Assembly: GCA_016280635.1 (NCBI GenBank)
Contig: JAEEHC010000015.1
Span: 1 to 64,000, forward strand
Length of the DNA: 64,000 nt
Direction: 5' to 3'
Source: Erysipelotrichaceae bacterium
GTDB lineage: Bacteria > Bacillota_I > Bacilli_A > Erysipelotrichales > Erysipelotrichaceae
The notes beneath the pieces were generated by a model. The model saw only the letters and a list, made by a program, of their open reading frames with translations. It was not told where the DNA came from and ran no database searches. A program made the translations under genes and the position numbers. Positions 49,870 to 59,863 of the stretch are shown here, one piece after another. How positions within the stretch are numbered: position 1 is the first letter of the stretch; each line of letters starts with the position of its first letter.

Positions 49870-50583
49870 TTAATAATGCAAATCAAGCAGCTGTGATTCC
49901 TCAACGCCCTGACTGGCCGCAAACTGTTCCCACTGCCTTTCCTCACCATAACACTGATACAGATAGCGGATGATGCTGTAGACATATACCGCCGTATCTT
50001 CTTTCTTCAAGCCATCGGGGAAGAAGTCATAGGCGAGATTGGTAGCAAGCATCTGGGCCTGCTGCAGGAAACTGGGATTCTTGTTCAAAAGTTTCTCCAG
50101 ACTTTCCAGCACCTGAAGATAGACCGGGTCAGCGCTAACCGGGCTGAGCTTTGCCGGATTGATCTGTCTTACCCGCTCAGAACTGATGAAGGTCAGGTTC
50201 TCGTCGACCTTCTGACTTATCAGTACTTCACACAGCAGCACCTTGCAGAGATGATGGATCTCAGCATCCTGCAGACACTGCTCTATTTCCGCAAGATAGT
50301 TGCGCGCATTGGCTGCCTGCAGTCCGTTAATGGCATTCATGGCCGCTTCCCCGCCCTTTTTCAGCATGGCCTGAAGTTCCTGCGGTTTGATGATGACCGC
50401 CGATTTTTCCCTGGCTGTCAGCTCTTTAAGGTCATCTCTGAACTTCATGAGTTTTTCTTCCACCTTGCCGGGTACATAGGGCATGGCCAGTTCATCATTC
50501 ACCAGCTTTTCTGCCAGCGGATAATCGCCTTTTTCCATGGCCTCTTCAATTTTGTCAATCAGATGCGTGTAATACTGTTCCAT
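49870..50583 (-). CDS. Hypothetical alpha-helical protein (possibly DUF3196-like), first gene of a putative HrcA-controlled operon
   Basis: 237-aa ORF with GGGAG RBS; DUF assignment is a weak recollection. Confidence 0.75.
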   Translation of the reverse strand: MEQYYTHLIDKIEEAMEKGDYPLAEKLVNDELAMPYVPGKVEEKLMKFRDDLKELTAREKSAVIIKPQELQAMLKKGGEAAMNAINGLQAANARNYLAEIEQCLQDAEIHHLCKVLLCEVLISQKVDENLTFISSERVRQINPAKLSPVSADPVYLQVLESLEKLLNKNPSFLQQAQMLATNLAYDFFPDGLKKEDTAVYVYSIIRYLYQCYGEERQWEQFAASQGVEESQLLDLHY

Positions 50584-50598
50584 AAGACTCCCGTAATC

Positions 50599-50626
50599 AT
50601 TATACCGAAAGAATTAGCACTGTCAA
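50599..50626 (-). promoter_or_regulatory. Sigma-A-type promoter
   Basis: Minus strand TTGACA-(16)-TATAAT; -35 embedded in the CIRCE-like repeat. Confidence 0.8.
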
Positions 50627-50640
50627 CGCTAAAGTGCTAA
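50614..50640 (-). promoter_or_regulatory. CIRCE element (HrcA operator)
   Basis: TTAGCACTG-TCAACGCTA-AAGTGCTAA versus consensus TTAGCACTC-N9-GAGTGCTAA; arms extend to 13 bp (50609-50645). Confidence 0.92.
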
Positions 50641-50651
50641 TTCTTAATTGG

Positions 50652-51599
50652 CTATTTAACTCCTAATGTCCGGAAAAGATATTCCTTGAATTCCTTTGCC
50701 TTGAGTTTCCAGCAGACGGCGGCATTGGCCGGTTTGCCGCTGAAACCGTAGCGGTCGATCAGCATGCTGCCGTAGGAAGGCCCTTCATTGGTATCGATCT
50801 GACAATAGAAGCGCTGACAGCCCTCAATGCACTGCGGATGCAATGCCGCGGCCATGGCCGCCGGATCTGCCATGTCCAGACAATCTCGGCCGAAACGTTC
50901 CCGGTTGAGCCGCATCAGCACGCGGTTGCTATCAATGCAGAAGGCGCCTAAGGGTGAATTGGAGCGGATCTGTCCAATCTCCTTTTCATCAAGCATTGCC
51001 TCATCAAGGCAGGCGTCCCAACCCACAAAGGTCAGATCTTCGATCCCGGCTTCCAGAACGATGCGCGCCGCTTCGCCATCCTGCCAGATGTTGAATTCAG
51101 CGGCTTCACTGACATTGCCGAAGCCTAGTCCGGCGGAGCCCATTACCACTACTCTTCTGACCCTCTGGAAGGTCTGCGGCTGCAGTCTGATGGCCAGGGC
51201 GAGGTTGGTAAGCGGGCCGAGGGTAACGATGTCAATGGTCTTTTTTTCATTTTCCGCCAGCGCCTCCAGCATCTTCAATACGCCATGTCCTTCGCTTTTC
51301 TTCAGGAAACAGGGATGATAGCCCAGATCACCCATGCCGTCATAGCCGTGGGTATCTCTTGAGCCTTCCCATTTCTTCACCAGCATTTCCCCACAGCCCT
51401 GATAGACCGGCGGATAATAGCTGCCGGTCTGTTCCAGGGTGGTCAGAACATTGACCGTCGCCTGATTTACAGGAACATTGCCGGCTACCGTGGTGATCAT
51501 GATGATCTCATGGTTTTCATCATTCAGAGCCATGGCTATGGCCACAGCGTCATCAGATCCGCAGTCGGTATCGATGATCAGTTTTCTCTTTTCCTTCAT
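50652..51599 (-). CDS. Inosine-uridine preferring nucleoside hydrolase family
   Basis: 'KLIIDTDCGSDDAVAIAMAL', 'IDIVTLGPLTNLALAI', 'VVMGSAG'. Confidence 0.92.
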   Translation of the reverse strand: MKEKRKLIIDTDCGSDDAVAIAMALNDENHEIIMITTVAGNVPVNQATVNVLTTLEQTGSYYPPVYQGCGEMLVKKWEGSRDTHGYDGMGDLGYHPCFLKKSEGHGVLKMLEALAENEKKTIDIVTLGPLTNLALAIRLQPQTFQRVRRVVVMGSAGLGFGNVSEAAEFNIWQDGEAARIVLEAGIEDLTFVGWDACLDEAMLDEKEIGQIRSNSPLGAFCIDSNRVLMRLNRERFGRDCLDMADPAAMAAALHPQCIEGCQRFYCQIDTNEGPSYGSMLIDRYGFSGKPANAAVCWKLKAKEFKEYLFRTLGVK

Positions 51600-51652
51600 A
51601 TTGCTTCTCCTGCTAAGCTAATCATATCATTTTGTTCTCTTCATAAAAAACC

Positions 51653-51671
51653 AAAACGGCTCAGCCGTTTC
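51653..51671 (-). terminator. typA terminator
   Basis: Minus strand AAACGGCTGAGCCGTTTTGGTTTTTT. Confidence 0.8.
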
Positions 51672-53508
51672 AGTTTTCTTCTTCGTTAAGCTTTTTCTTT
51701 TCCCTGAATGCCGTCTTTCTTTCCAGATCAGTCAGCCAGCGCTTTCTCAGCCGGATGGCATCGGGAGTGACTTCGACCAGTTCATCGTCGCCAATGAACT
51801 CCAGAGCGTACTCCAGGGTCAGCTGAATGGGCGGGGTCAGCAGCATCGCGTCATCATGACCGGTGCTGCGGACCGCGGTCATCGTCTTGTTCTTGGTCGG
51901 ATTGACCGGCATGTCCATGTCCTTGTTGCAGACTCCCACGATCATTCCCTCATAGACTTCCGTCTGCGGACCGATGAAGAAGGAGCCTCTTTCCTGAAGG
52001 TTGAAGATCGAATACTTCATCGCCGTACCGGTGGCGTTGGAAACCATGACGCCGTTCTGACGGGTATTGATCTCCCCCTGATAGGGTTCATAACCGTCAA
52101 AGGAACGGATCAGAATACCTTCACCCCTGGTAAAGTTGATGAAATCGGAACGGAAGCCGATCATACCCCGGGTGGAGACCCGGAAGATGATGGTCGTGTA
52201 GTTGCCGTTATTCTGAACGTCGACCATCTGGCCATTGCGCAAATTTAGCTTGGAGATCGTCGTGCCTTCATATTGCTGGGGCACTTCACAGATGACCTTT
52301 TCTACCGGTTCGCAGCGCTTGCCGTCAATGTTCTTGAAGATGACCTGCGGCTTGGAGATCGCCAGTTCATAACCTTCTCTTCTCATGTTTTCGATCAGGA
52401 TGGTCAGGCCCAGCTCACCGCGGCCGGAAACCTTGAAGGTATCAGTGGAGTCAGTAGGTTCAACGCGTAAGCCGACATTTACTTCCAGTTCCCTTTCCAG
52501 TCTTTCCTTGAGGTTGCGGGAAGTTACATACTTGCCGCTGCGGCCGGCAAAGGGAGAAGTATTGACCATGAAGTTCATTGACAGGGTCGGTTCGTCAATG
52601 TGAATCGGCGGCAGCGGATCAACGAAATCGCGGTCGCAGATGGTTTCACCAATCGAAATGTCAGGAATGCCGGCAATGATGACGATGTCGCCGCTTTGGG
52701 CTTCGCTGATGGCCTTGCGCTTGTTGCCTTCATAGTTGAACAGCTTGGTGATCGTGCAGCGCTGCTGCTTGCCGTCAGACTTGCACAGGATGACCTGTTC
52801 ATTGGTCTTCAGACGTCCCTTGTATACCCGGCCGATGCCAAGCCGGCCGATGTATTCGTCATAGGCCAGATTAGAGATCTGCATCTGCAGAGGTTCTTCA
52901 TCACGGTCAGGGTAGGGTTCGATGTATCTGATGATGGTTTCAAACAGCGGCCTGATGCCTTCATCAGGATCATCTTCATGCAGCTTGACGATGCCTTCCT
53001 TGGCAATGCCGTAGAGGATCGGGAACTCAATCTGCTGTTCATTGGCGTTCAGTTCAAAGAAGAGGTCGTAGACCAGGTTGATGACTTCCTGAATGCGGGA
53101 ATCCTTCTTGTCGATCTTGTTTATCAGCAATATCGGCCTTAAGCCCAGTTCCAGTGACTTCTGAAGGACAAAGCGGGTCTGCGGCATTGGGCCTTCCGAG
53201 GAATCGACCAGCAGGATGACGGTATCAACGGTCTTGATGATCCGTTCAACCTCACTGGAGAAATCAGCATGCCCCGGGGTGTCGACGATGTTGATCTTAT
53301 AATCCTTATAATAGACGGAACAGTTCTTGGAATAGATGGTGATGCCCCGTTCTCTTTCCAGATCATTGGAGTCCATGACCAGAACGGTGTTTTCATCAGC
53401 TGAGGAGAGGGCGCCTGACTGCTTTAAAAAGGCATCGACCAGAGTGCTCTTACCGGCATCGACATGGGCGATGACCGCCAGGTTAATGATTTTCTTCTTA
53501 TCTTCCAT
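51670..53508 (-). CDS. typA: GTP-binding protein TypA/BipA
   Basis: '[22 protein letters not shown]', '[38 protein letters not shown]'. Confidence 0.97.
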   Translation of the reverse strand: MEDKKKIINLAVIAHVDAGKSTLVDAFLKQSGALSSADENTVLVMDSNDLERERGITIYSKNCSVYYKDYKINIVDTPGHADFSSEVERIIKTVDTVILLVDSSEGPMPQTRFVLQKSLELGLRPILLINKIDKKDSRIQEVINLVYDLFFELNANEQQIEFPILYGIAKEGIVKLHEDDPDEGIRPLFETIIRYIEPYPDRDEEPLQMQISNLAYDEYIGRLGIGRVYKGRLKTNEQVILCKSDGKQQRCTITKLFNYEGNKRKAISEAQSGDIVIIAGIPDISIGETICDRDFVDPLPPIHIDEPTLSMNFMVNTSPFAGRSGKYVTSRNLKERLERELEVNVGLRVEPTDSTDTFKVSGRGELGLTILIENMRREGYELAISKPQVIFKNIDGKRCEPVEKVICEVPQQYEGTTISKLNLRNGQMVDVQNNGNYTTIIFRVSTRGMIGFRSDFINFTRGEGILIRSFDGYEPYQGEINTRQNGVMVSNATGTAMKYSIFNLQERGSFFIGPQTEVYEGMIVGVCNKDMDMPVNPTKNKTMTAVRSTGHDDAMLLTPPIQLTLEYALEFIGDDELVEVTPDAIRLRKRWLTDLERKTAFREKKKLNEEEN

Positions 53509-53549
53509 AAAAATACACCTCTCAAAAACTTAAACATTATATAACAAAT

Positions 53550-54011
53550 CTACAGATATTTTCTACTGACTTCCACTTTCCCAGCATCGCTTATTTCGAT
53601 GATGAGATAGCCAATGTCCTGCCCTGAGCGGTTATACATCAGCGAACCGGGATTCAGCAGCCTGATGCCGTCAACTTCCTCATCGCAGAAGTCGTGAGTA
53701 TGACCGAACAGCACATAAGGGCATTTGTTTTCCCGCCCGGCCCGGGCCAGGGCTTCTTCCCGGCAGTAGAAGGGATAGCGATGACCATGACACATCAGAA
53801 AACGGATGCCGTTGAACTCGCTGACCAGCTGCAGCGGCAGGTCATAGTCATAGTCATTGTTGCCCCTGAGGATGATCAGCTTGGGGAACTTATGGCGGTC
53901 GGAACAGAGATCACCGAGATGGATAAAATAATCAGCCTTTCTTTCCTTTTTTAAAACCGCGCTGACATTTTCATCATATCCGTGTGAGTCGCTCATGATT
54001 ACCAGTCTCAT
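53550..54011 (-). CDS. YfcE/YsnB-family metallophosphoesterase
   Basis: 'MRLVIMSDSHGYDENV', 'IHLGDL', 'RGNNDYD', 'CHGHRY', 'FGHTHDF'. Confidence 0.94.
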   Translation of the reverse strand: MRLVIMSDSHGYDENVSAVLKKERKADYFIHLGDLCSDRHKFPKLIILRGNNDYDYDLPLQLVSEFNGIRFLMCHGHRYPFYCREEALARAGRENKCPYVLFGHTHDFCDEEVDGIRLLNPGSLMYNRSGQDIGYLIIEISDAGKVEVSRKYL

Positions 54012-54077
54012 AAAAAACCCCCCTGAAAGTATAAATTCTCATTGCCTTCTTTTCAATAAAAATCCGTCCTGAAGAAA

Positions 54078-54098
54078 ACGCCGTTAACGGCGTCTTTC
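54078..54098 (-). terminator. uvrC terminator
   Basis: ACGCCG-TTAA-CGGCGT with T-rich minus flank. Confidence 0.8.
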
Positions 54099-55883
54099 TT
54101 ACATTATCTCCATCTCTGTCTCTTCGCTTTCATCTGGCTGATGATAATAGCTGTAGATCTTCTCCGCCGTATCGCTCGGGACCGCTTCAGCAAGCTGTTC
54201 AATTGTGGCCTGTTTGATGCGGCTGATCGATCCGAAATGCTTCAGAAGCCGGCTGCGGCGCTTGGGACCGACGCCTTCAATGTCTTCCAGAGAAGAATGG
54301 CTCATCTGCTTGCTGCGCAGACGCTTATGATAGCTGATGGCAAAGCGGTGGACTTCATCCTGCATGTTGGTAAGCAGAAAGAACAGTTCCGATTGCCGGT
54401 CGATTTCCATGATCTGATACTGGTCATTCATCAGTGATGCCGTCTGGTGCTTGTCATTCTTGACTAATCCCAGCAAGGCAACGGAAGTGAGCTGCAGGCT
54501 GTCCAGGATCTCCCGGCCGGCCCTGATCTGGCTTTCCCCGCCATCAACGATGATGACATCCGGCAGCACGGTCTTTTCCTTGATGGCTCTGAACAGGCGG
54601 CGGTAGAGAACTTCCTGCATGTTGGCAAAGTCGTTATTACCGTTGGATACCTTATAGAGCCGGTAGTCCTTCTTGCTGGGACGGCCGTCAATGTAGACAA
54701 CCTCACCGGCAACGGCATTGCTGCCGGAAATGTGGGAGTTATCGTAGAGTTCGATGCGCCCGCAGTCGGTTTGCACCAGATTCTCCAGCTGCTGCAGCGC
54801 CAGCTGGGTATTGAGCTGTTCCCGGTTGAGAATGTCGAACTTCTGATTAAGGATCACTGAGGCATTTTCCTGAGCCAGTTCGATCATCCTGACCTTGGTA
54901 CCTCTTTGTGGAATGACGACCTTGGTATCCAGTATCTCACTGAGCGTTTCAATTATCTCTCCCTTAGGCAACAGCAGTTCTCCGGGCAGTTCATTAGCCC
55001 CGTAGTACTGCTGCAGGTAGGAAACAAAAGCCTCTTCCGGATCGTCATAGACCGGCTTGAGCAGACTGTGACGGTGCAGCAGCTGTCCCTGACTGTAAAG
55101 CAGGCCGACAATGCTGATATAGCCGCGGTCAACGAAGTAATTAAAGACATCGAGGGAATTGCGCCGGTTATTGGACTGCATCAGCTGATTGGCGGTTACA
55201 TGTTCAATTGCCTGCAGCAGTTGCTGCTGTTCAGCCGCCTTTTCAAACATCAGCTTTTCCGAATACTCGTTGCGCAGTTCGGTGATGTGGTCTTTGATCT
55301 CCCTGGTATTACCGCGCATGAAATCGGTGATGGAATCAATCATCCGCTGATAGACTTCCTTCTTTATCTCGTGTTCACAGGGCCCCAGACATAATCCCAG
55401 ATGATAATACAGACAGACCTTGCCGGGCATGTTGTTGCACTTGCGCAGCGGATACAGTTTTTCCAGTAATCCCACCAGTTCCCTGGCATAGGTGACATTG
55501 GGATAAGGACCGAAATAGAGAGCGTTTTTCATCCTCTTGCGGTCCCTTACCAGCCTGATGGTCGGATACTGCTCTTTGGTCAGCCGGATGTAGGGATAGG
55601 AAGAATCGTCCATGAACATGATGTTGAAGCGGGGACGGTACTGCTTGATGAGGTTGAATTCCAGAATGAAGGCTTCCTTTTCACTGGGAGTCACGATGAA
55701 ATCAAAGTCGGCAATGTTGCTGACCAACTTGGTCGTCTTGTTGTTATGCGAACCGGTGAAATAGGAATTAACCCGGTTTTTCAGTTTCTTAGCCTTGCCG
55801 ACATAGATTACCTCGCCGTTTTTATCCTTCATCAGATAACAGCCCGGTTCCATGGGTAGGGTAGCCAGCTTGTTTTTAAGCAT
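54099..55883 (-). CDS. uvrC: Excinuclease ABC subunit C
   Basis: GIY-YIG 'PGCYLMKDKNGEVIYVGKAKKLKNRVNSYF', 'IELYDNSHISGSNAVAGEVV', 'DIEGVGPKRRSRLLKHFGS'. Confidence 0.97.
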   Translation of the reverse strand: MLKNKLATLPMEPGCYLMKDKNGEVIYVGKAKKLKNRVNSYFTGSHNNKTTKLVSNIADFDFIVTPSEKEAFILEFNLIKQYRPRFNIMFMDDSSYPYIRLTKEQYPTIRLVRDRKRMKNALYFGPYPNVTYARELVGLLEKLYPLRKCNNMPGKVCLYYHLGLCLGPCEHEIKKEVYQRMIDSITDFMRGNTREIKDHITELRNEYSEKLMFEKAAEQQQLLQAIEHVTANQLMQSNNRRNSLDVFNYFVDRGYISIVGLLYSQGQLLHRHSLLKPVYDDPEEAFVSYLQQYYGANELPGELLLPKGEIIETLSEILDTKVVIPQRGTKVRMIELAQENASVILNQKFDILNREQLNTQLALQQLENLVQTDCGRIELYDNSHISGSNAVAGEVVYIDGRPSKKDYRLYKVSNGNNDFANMQEVLYRRLFRAIKEKTVLPDVIIVDGGESQIRAGREILDSLQLTSVALLGLVKNDKHQTASLMNDQYQIMEIDRQSELFFLLTNMQDEVHRFAISYHKRLRSKQMSHSSLEDIEGVGPKRRSRLLKHFGSISRIKQATIEQLAEAVPSDTAEKIYSYYHQPDESEETEMEIM

Positions 55884-55886
55884 TTT

Positions 55887-58181
55887 CTACTCCCGGAAGG
55901 TAACGACGGTTACCCCGCTTGAGCCTTCCGCCGCCGCGGCATGCTCGAACTTCTTTACGAATTTATAAGTTCTAAGCCGATTCCAGATGGCGCTGCGCAG
56001 CGCTCCGGTACCCATGCCGTGGACAATGCGGACAAAAGGCACGTTGGCTACCAGAGCGTTGTCAAGGAACTTATCCATGGCTTCAAGGGCTTCATCAACG
56101 CGGTAGCCCAGAAGATTGAGTTCAATGGAGAAACCGGAAGAACGCACCACCTTGGAAGCCGCCTTCTTAACTTCTGCCTTAGCCTGCGGTCTGGCCAGCT
56201 TGACCAGGTTATTGAGCTTGGATTGGATCTTCAGCCCGTCACAGTTGACGATGGCACTCTTGCGGTCCATCTCAATTACCTCACCTTTCTGAGAAGAGGA
56301 GCCGATGCGGACATAGTCGCCGATGGTTATCTCACCGTCGATCTCCTGTTCGATTTCAGGGGAAAGCTGACTGATCTCATGCTTAAGTCTGGCTACATCC
56401 TTGACGCTGTAGCTGTTCTGCTTCTTCAGCTCATCGATGATCTCTTCAGCTCTTTCACTGGCCTGGGAAACAACTTCGGCAGCCTGCTGCTGGGCCTTGT
56501 CGATGATCTCCCGCTGGTCAATCTTCAGCTGACGCTTCTGCTGCTTAAGCTCATCGTTTTCCCGTTTCAGTCTTTCCGCTTTGCGGTCGAGTCTTTCCTT
56601 CTGCTGCCTTACTTCCTCGATCTGCTGCTGAAGGTTTTCCAAAAGGATGTCGGAATCGGTCTGCTGCTCTCTTTTGAAGGTCAGAGCGTTTTCAACTATC
56701 TTTTCATCGATGCCGTAACGGCGGGCGATCTCAATGGCGTAGGACTGCCCGATGGTATTTTCGATGTAACGGTAAGTCGGCTTAAGGTCCTGCTGGTCAA
56801 ATTCCATGGAGGAGATCATTATGTCGCCGTGCTGTCGGGCGTAGCTTTTGAGCTTGTTGAAATGGGTCGTTGCCACTACGTAGACACCGCGGGTGCGCAG
56901 ATGTTCAAGTACCGCGGAAGCCAGAGCCTGTCCTTCAGCCGGATCAGTAGCTCCGCCCAGCTCATCAAGAATGACCAGCGAGCGGCCGGTAGCCTGATCA
57001 CAGATCCGGGCCAGTTTCTGGATGTGGCCGGAGAAAGTGGAAAGGTCATCGGTGATGGACTGCGAATCGCCGATGTCACTGTAGATCTCGTCAAACAGCG
57101 GAATCGCAGCCGACTGGCATAACAGCGGCATGCCGCAGGCCAGCATCAGAGAAAACAGGCCGATGATCTTCAATGATACGGTCTTGCCGCCGGTGTTGGG
57201 ACCGGTTATCAGGATCGTACGGACCGGCTTGACCATTGAATAGGAATTAGCCACGACCTTGGCGGAATCGATCAGCGGATGTCTGGCCTTGCTGATGATC
57301 AGATCACTTTCGGAAATCTCACCTACGGTACCGTCATTAGCGGCCGCCCATTGGGCCATCGCAAACAGGCAGTCCAAAACACCCAAGGTCTCGGTATTGG
57401 CCAATAGTTTCGCGCCATCCTTCTTGACTGACTGAGACAGGGAGAAAAGGATCTTCTTTATCTCTTCCTGCTCATCGCTTCGGGTCTGCTGGAGTTCATT
57501 GTTCAGCCCGACCAGGGCGCTGGGTTCAACGTAAACGGCCATGCCGGAAGCGCTGCTGCCATACTGCAGGCCTTCAACGGTGTTCTTATAGGTATTCTTG
57601 ACCAGCACAACGGTACGGTCATTGCGGGTGGCGGTAATGTTTTCCTGCAGATAACGGCCGTTATGGCTGATGAATTCAGCCATCTTGCGGCTAATGGAGG
57701 CCTGCAGATTCTTCAGCTGTCTTCTGATGGCCGCCAGATGCGATGAAGCATTGTCATTAACATTTCCGTCATTGCTGATGCAGCGGTTGATCTGCGCTGA
57801 GGTATCCCGACAGACATACAGCGCCGCTACCAGATCTTCCAGATTCTTCTTCTCCATCTGACTGGAGGCAAAGTAATCCTTGATCTTCTCAATGCCATAA
57901 GCCTGATCAGCTATCCGCAATAGTTCGGAAGGATTAAGAGTACCGTCCTTAAGGGCCAGGCTTACTTCATTACTGATGTCATGAATGCCGCTGAAAGGCA
58001 TGGGGCCATAGGAGACCGTTAAGGCCAGAGCCTCCTTCATCCTGTCCAGTTTAAGCTGCAGCTGAAGCCTGCTTCTTACCGGTTGCAGCGCCTTGATGTT
58101 TTCTTCGCCAAGGGAAAAACTGCTGAACTTGCAGATCAGCTGCTTTACTTCTTCAAACTGCAGATTCCGGTAATCGTTCAT
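55887..58181 (-). CDS. mutS2: Endonuclease MutS2
   Basis: 'ILITGPNTGGKTVSLKIIGL', 'DIGDSQSITDDLSTFSGH', C-terminal Smr domain 'VPFVRIVHGMGTGALRSAIWNRL'. Confidence 0.97.
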   Translation of the reverse strand: MNDYRNLQFEEVKQLICKFSSFSLGEENIKALQPVRSRLQLQLKLDRMKEALALTVSYGPMPFSGIHDISNEVSLALKDGTLNPSELLRIADQAYGIEKIKDYFASSQMEKKNLEDLVAALYVCRDTSAQINRCISNDGNVNDNASSHLAAIRRQLKNLQASISRKMAEFISHNGRYLQENITATRNDRTVVLVKNTYKNTVEGLQYGSSASGMAVYVEPSALVGLNNELQQTRSDEQEEIKKILFSLSQSVKKDGAKLLANTETLGVLDCLFAMAQWAAANDGTVGEISESDLIISKARHPLIDSAKVVANSYSMVKPVRTILITGPNTGGKTVSLKIIGLFSLMLACGMPLLCQSAAIPLFDEIYSDIGDSQSITDDLSTFSGHIQKLARICDQATGRSLVILDELGGATDPAEGQALASAVLEHLRTRGVYVVATTHFNKLKSYARQHGDIMISSMEFDQQDLKPTYRYIENTIGQSYAIEIARRYGIDEKIVENALTFKREQQTDSDILLENLQQQIEEVRQQKERLDRKAERLKRENDELKQQKRQLKIDQREIIDKAQQQAAEVVSQASERAEEIIDELKKQNSYSVKDVARLKHEISQLSPEIEQEIDGEITIGDYVRIGSSSQKGEVIEMDRKSAIVNCDGLKIQSKLNNLVKLARPQAKAEVKKAASKVVRSSGFSIELNLLGYRVDEALEAMDKFLDNALVANVPFVRIVHGMGTGALRSAIWNRLRTYKFVKKFEHAAAAEGSSGVTVVTFRE

Positions 58182-58199
58182 TGTTACTCCTTCATTTAA

Positions 58200-58222
58200 A
58201 AATGTCTGCGGGCAGACATTAG
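58200..58222 (-). terminator. cvpA terminator
   Basis: Minus strand AATGTCTGC-CC-GCAGACATTTTTA. Confidence 0.75.
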
Positions 58223-58935
58223 TTTTGTTCTCCGTTTAAAAGTCTGTTGATGTAATCGACGTCAATGCCGTAATTGGAAAGGAATTCCCGGATGGAATCG
58301 GCAGAGATCTTGTTATTCTTCATCCAGCTTACGATGTTTCCCAGATCGCCTTCGGTCAGGCTCTTGGGATCATTGATCATCTTCTGAATGGCAACGTTCT
58401 CCCTGAAGACACCCTTGAAGACATCGCTGGCCCATTCAATGGCCGGTTCGGTATAGCGCAAAAGTGACTTTTTGACGACATCCTTGCCGTTGGAAAAGAT
58501 GGCGCTGTTGAGGATGTAGGTAAATACCACTATCAGCAGCAGGGCCGGTATCAGCGATAAAAGCGCGCCCAGTGATTTGTTCAGTCCCTTGATGATGGGA
58601 ATCTCGGTAATGGCGTTGAACAGCGGTTTGAGAATGGCCAGAATGATCAGTCCGGCGATAAAGAGGATCAGAAACCAGCAGATGGTATTGATTTTGCCGT
58701 AGAAAAGGTCAGCCAGTCCGGTCGAGGCAAAGGGAGCATACTTGCGCGGGAAGATCTGGATCAGATCGCTCAGTCCGGAAGAAAGGATCCAGGAAAGAAT
58801 GATGATGGCCAGAATGCCGATGATCTTCAATACCTGCCATAAGAAGCCCTTTACATAGCCGATGATCAGAGATATGACGATAATTGCGATGACCGCAATG
58901 TTGATGAACAGTTCGCTGTTTTGCGGTAGAGTCAT
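58219..58935 (-). CDS. CvpA family membrane protein
   Basis: Four TM segments, 'GYVKGFLWQVLKIIGILAIIILSWILS'; start corrected to MTLPQNSEL (GAGGTGA RBS). Confidence 0.85.
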   Translation of the reverse strand: MTLPQNSELFINIAVIAIIVISLIIGYVKGFLWQVLKIIGILAIIILSWILSSGLSDLIQIFPRKYAPFASTGLADLFYGKINTICWFLILFIAGLIILAILKPLFNAITEIPIIKGLNKSLGALLSLIPALLLIVVFTYILNSAIFSNGKDVVKKSLLRYTEPAIEWASDVFKGVFRENVAIQKMINDPKSLTEGDLGNIVSWMKNNKISADSIREFLSNYGIDVDYINRLLNGEQN

Positions 58936-58943
58936 GTAAATAT

Positions 58944-58968
58944 CACCTCGCTGGACATTATAGCACAT
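58944..58968 (-). promoter_or_regulatory. cvpA promoter (extended -10) plus RBS
   Basis: Minus strand ATGTGCTATAATGTCCAGCGAGGTG. Confidence 0.75.
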
Positions 58969-58977
58969 TATTCACCA

Positions 58978-59005
58978 TTTGAAAAACCGGCCGATGCGCT
59001 ATAAT
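58978..59005 (+). promoter_or_regulatory. rnhC promoter, -10 TATAAT at 59000-59005
   Basis: TATAAT lies 6 nt before the ATG; weak -35 TTTGAA at 58978. Confidence 0.6.
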
Positions 59006-59011
59006 GAAGAC

Positions 59012-59863
59012 ATGAAAAACTACTCTTTTAAAGCAAGCAGGGAAGAGATCGAACGCATTCTGTCTGACTATCGCAACAGCGGCAAGCTTTCTTCTGGTGA
59101 TGACATTCTGAAGTGGAAGATCCGCGACTCCGGCTTCAGCATCAACATATACAATAGCGGCAGTGTCGTCTTTTCCGGTCAGAAAGCGGAAGAATTATAC
59201 CGCAGGTACCGTTCATTGATTCAGCCCGTTTTACCGCAAGCCGGAAGCGACGAGGTCGGGACCGGTGATTTCTTCGGTCCGATATGCGTCTGTGCCGCCT
59301 TTGTTGATGAAGACATCTTCAGCCAGATCGCCCGGATGAATCTCACTGATTCCAAGCAGCTCACCGATATTTACATCCGCGAGATCGCTCCTGTTCTCAT
59401 TGATAAAGTACCTCATTCATTACTGGTTCTCGAAAACAGCCGCTACAATCAGGTCATCAGAAGCCATAACATGAACGCCATTAAGGCCATGATGCACAAT
59501 AAGGCCTATCTGAATCTTCAGGGTAAGGGTATTACCCTTCCATCCCAGTGCGTCGTTGACGACTTCTGCGGTGAGACTTTGTATTACCGCTATCTTTCCG
59601 GTGAACCTGAGGTCTTTCACGGTCTGACTTTCCATACCAAGGCGGAAAGCCAGTTCATTTCCGTTGCCATCGGTTCGATCATCAGCCGCTACGCCTTTCT
59701 TAAGTACATGGACGAACTCTCCGAGCGCTATCTCAGCGTCTTTCCTAAGGGTGCTGGTGAGCCGGTTGATCAGTTTGCGGCGGAATTTGTCCGTCAGCAC
59801 GGCCTTGAAGAGTTAAGAAAAGTTGCCAAATGCAACTTCAGGAATTATCAGAAACTGTTATAA
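59012..59863 (+). CDS. rnhC: Ribonuclease HIII
   Basis: 'GSDEVGTGDFFGPICVCAAFV', 'LTDSKQLTD', 'NMNAIKAMMHNKAYLNL', 'SQFISVAIGSIISRYAFL'. Confidence 0.95.
   Translation: MKNYSFKASREEIERILSDYRNSGKLSSGDDILKWKIRDSGFSINIYNSGSVVFSGQKAEELYRRYRSLIQPVLPQAGSDEVGTGDFFGPICVCAAFVDEDIFSQIARMNLTDSKQLTDIYIREIAPVLIDKVPHSLLVLENSRYNQVIRSHNMNAIKAMMHNKAYLNLQGKGITLPSQCVVDDFCGETLYYRYLSGEPEVFHGLTFHTKAESQFISVAIGSIISRYAFLKYMDELSERYLSVFPKGAGEPVDQFAAEFVRQHGLEELRKVAKCNFRNYQKLL

Noticed and set aside
55941-57122. 393-aa plus-strand ORF
   Set aside because: Fully antisense to mutS2; typical shadow ORF of biased codon usage.
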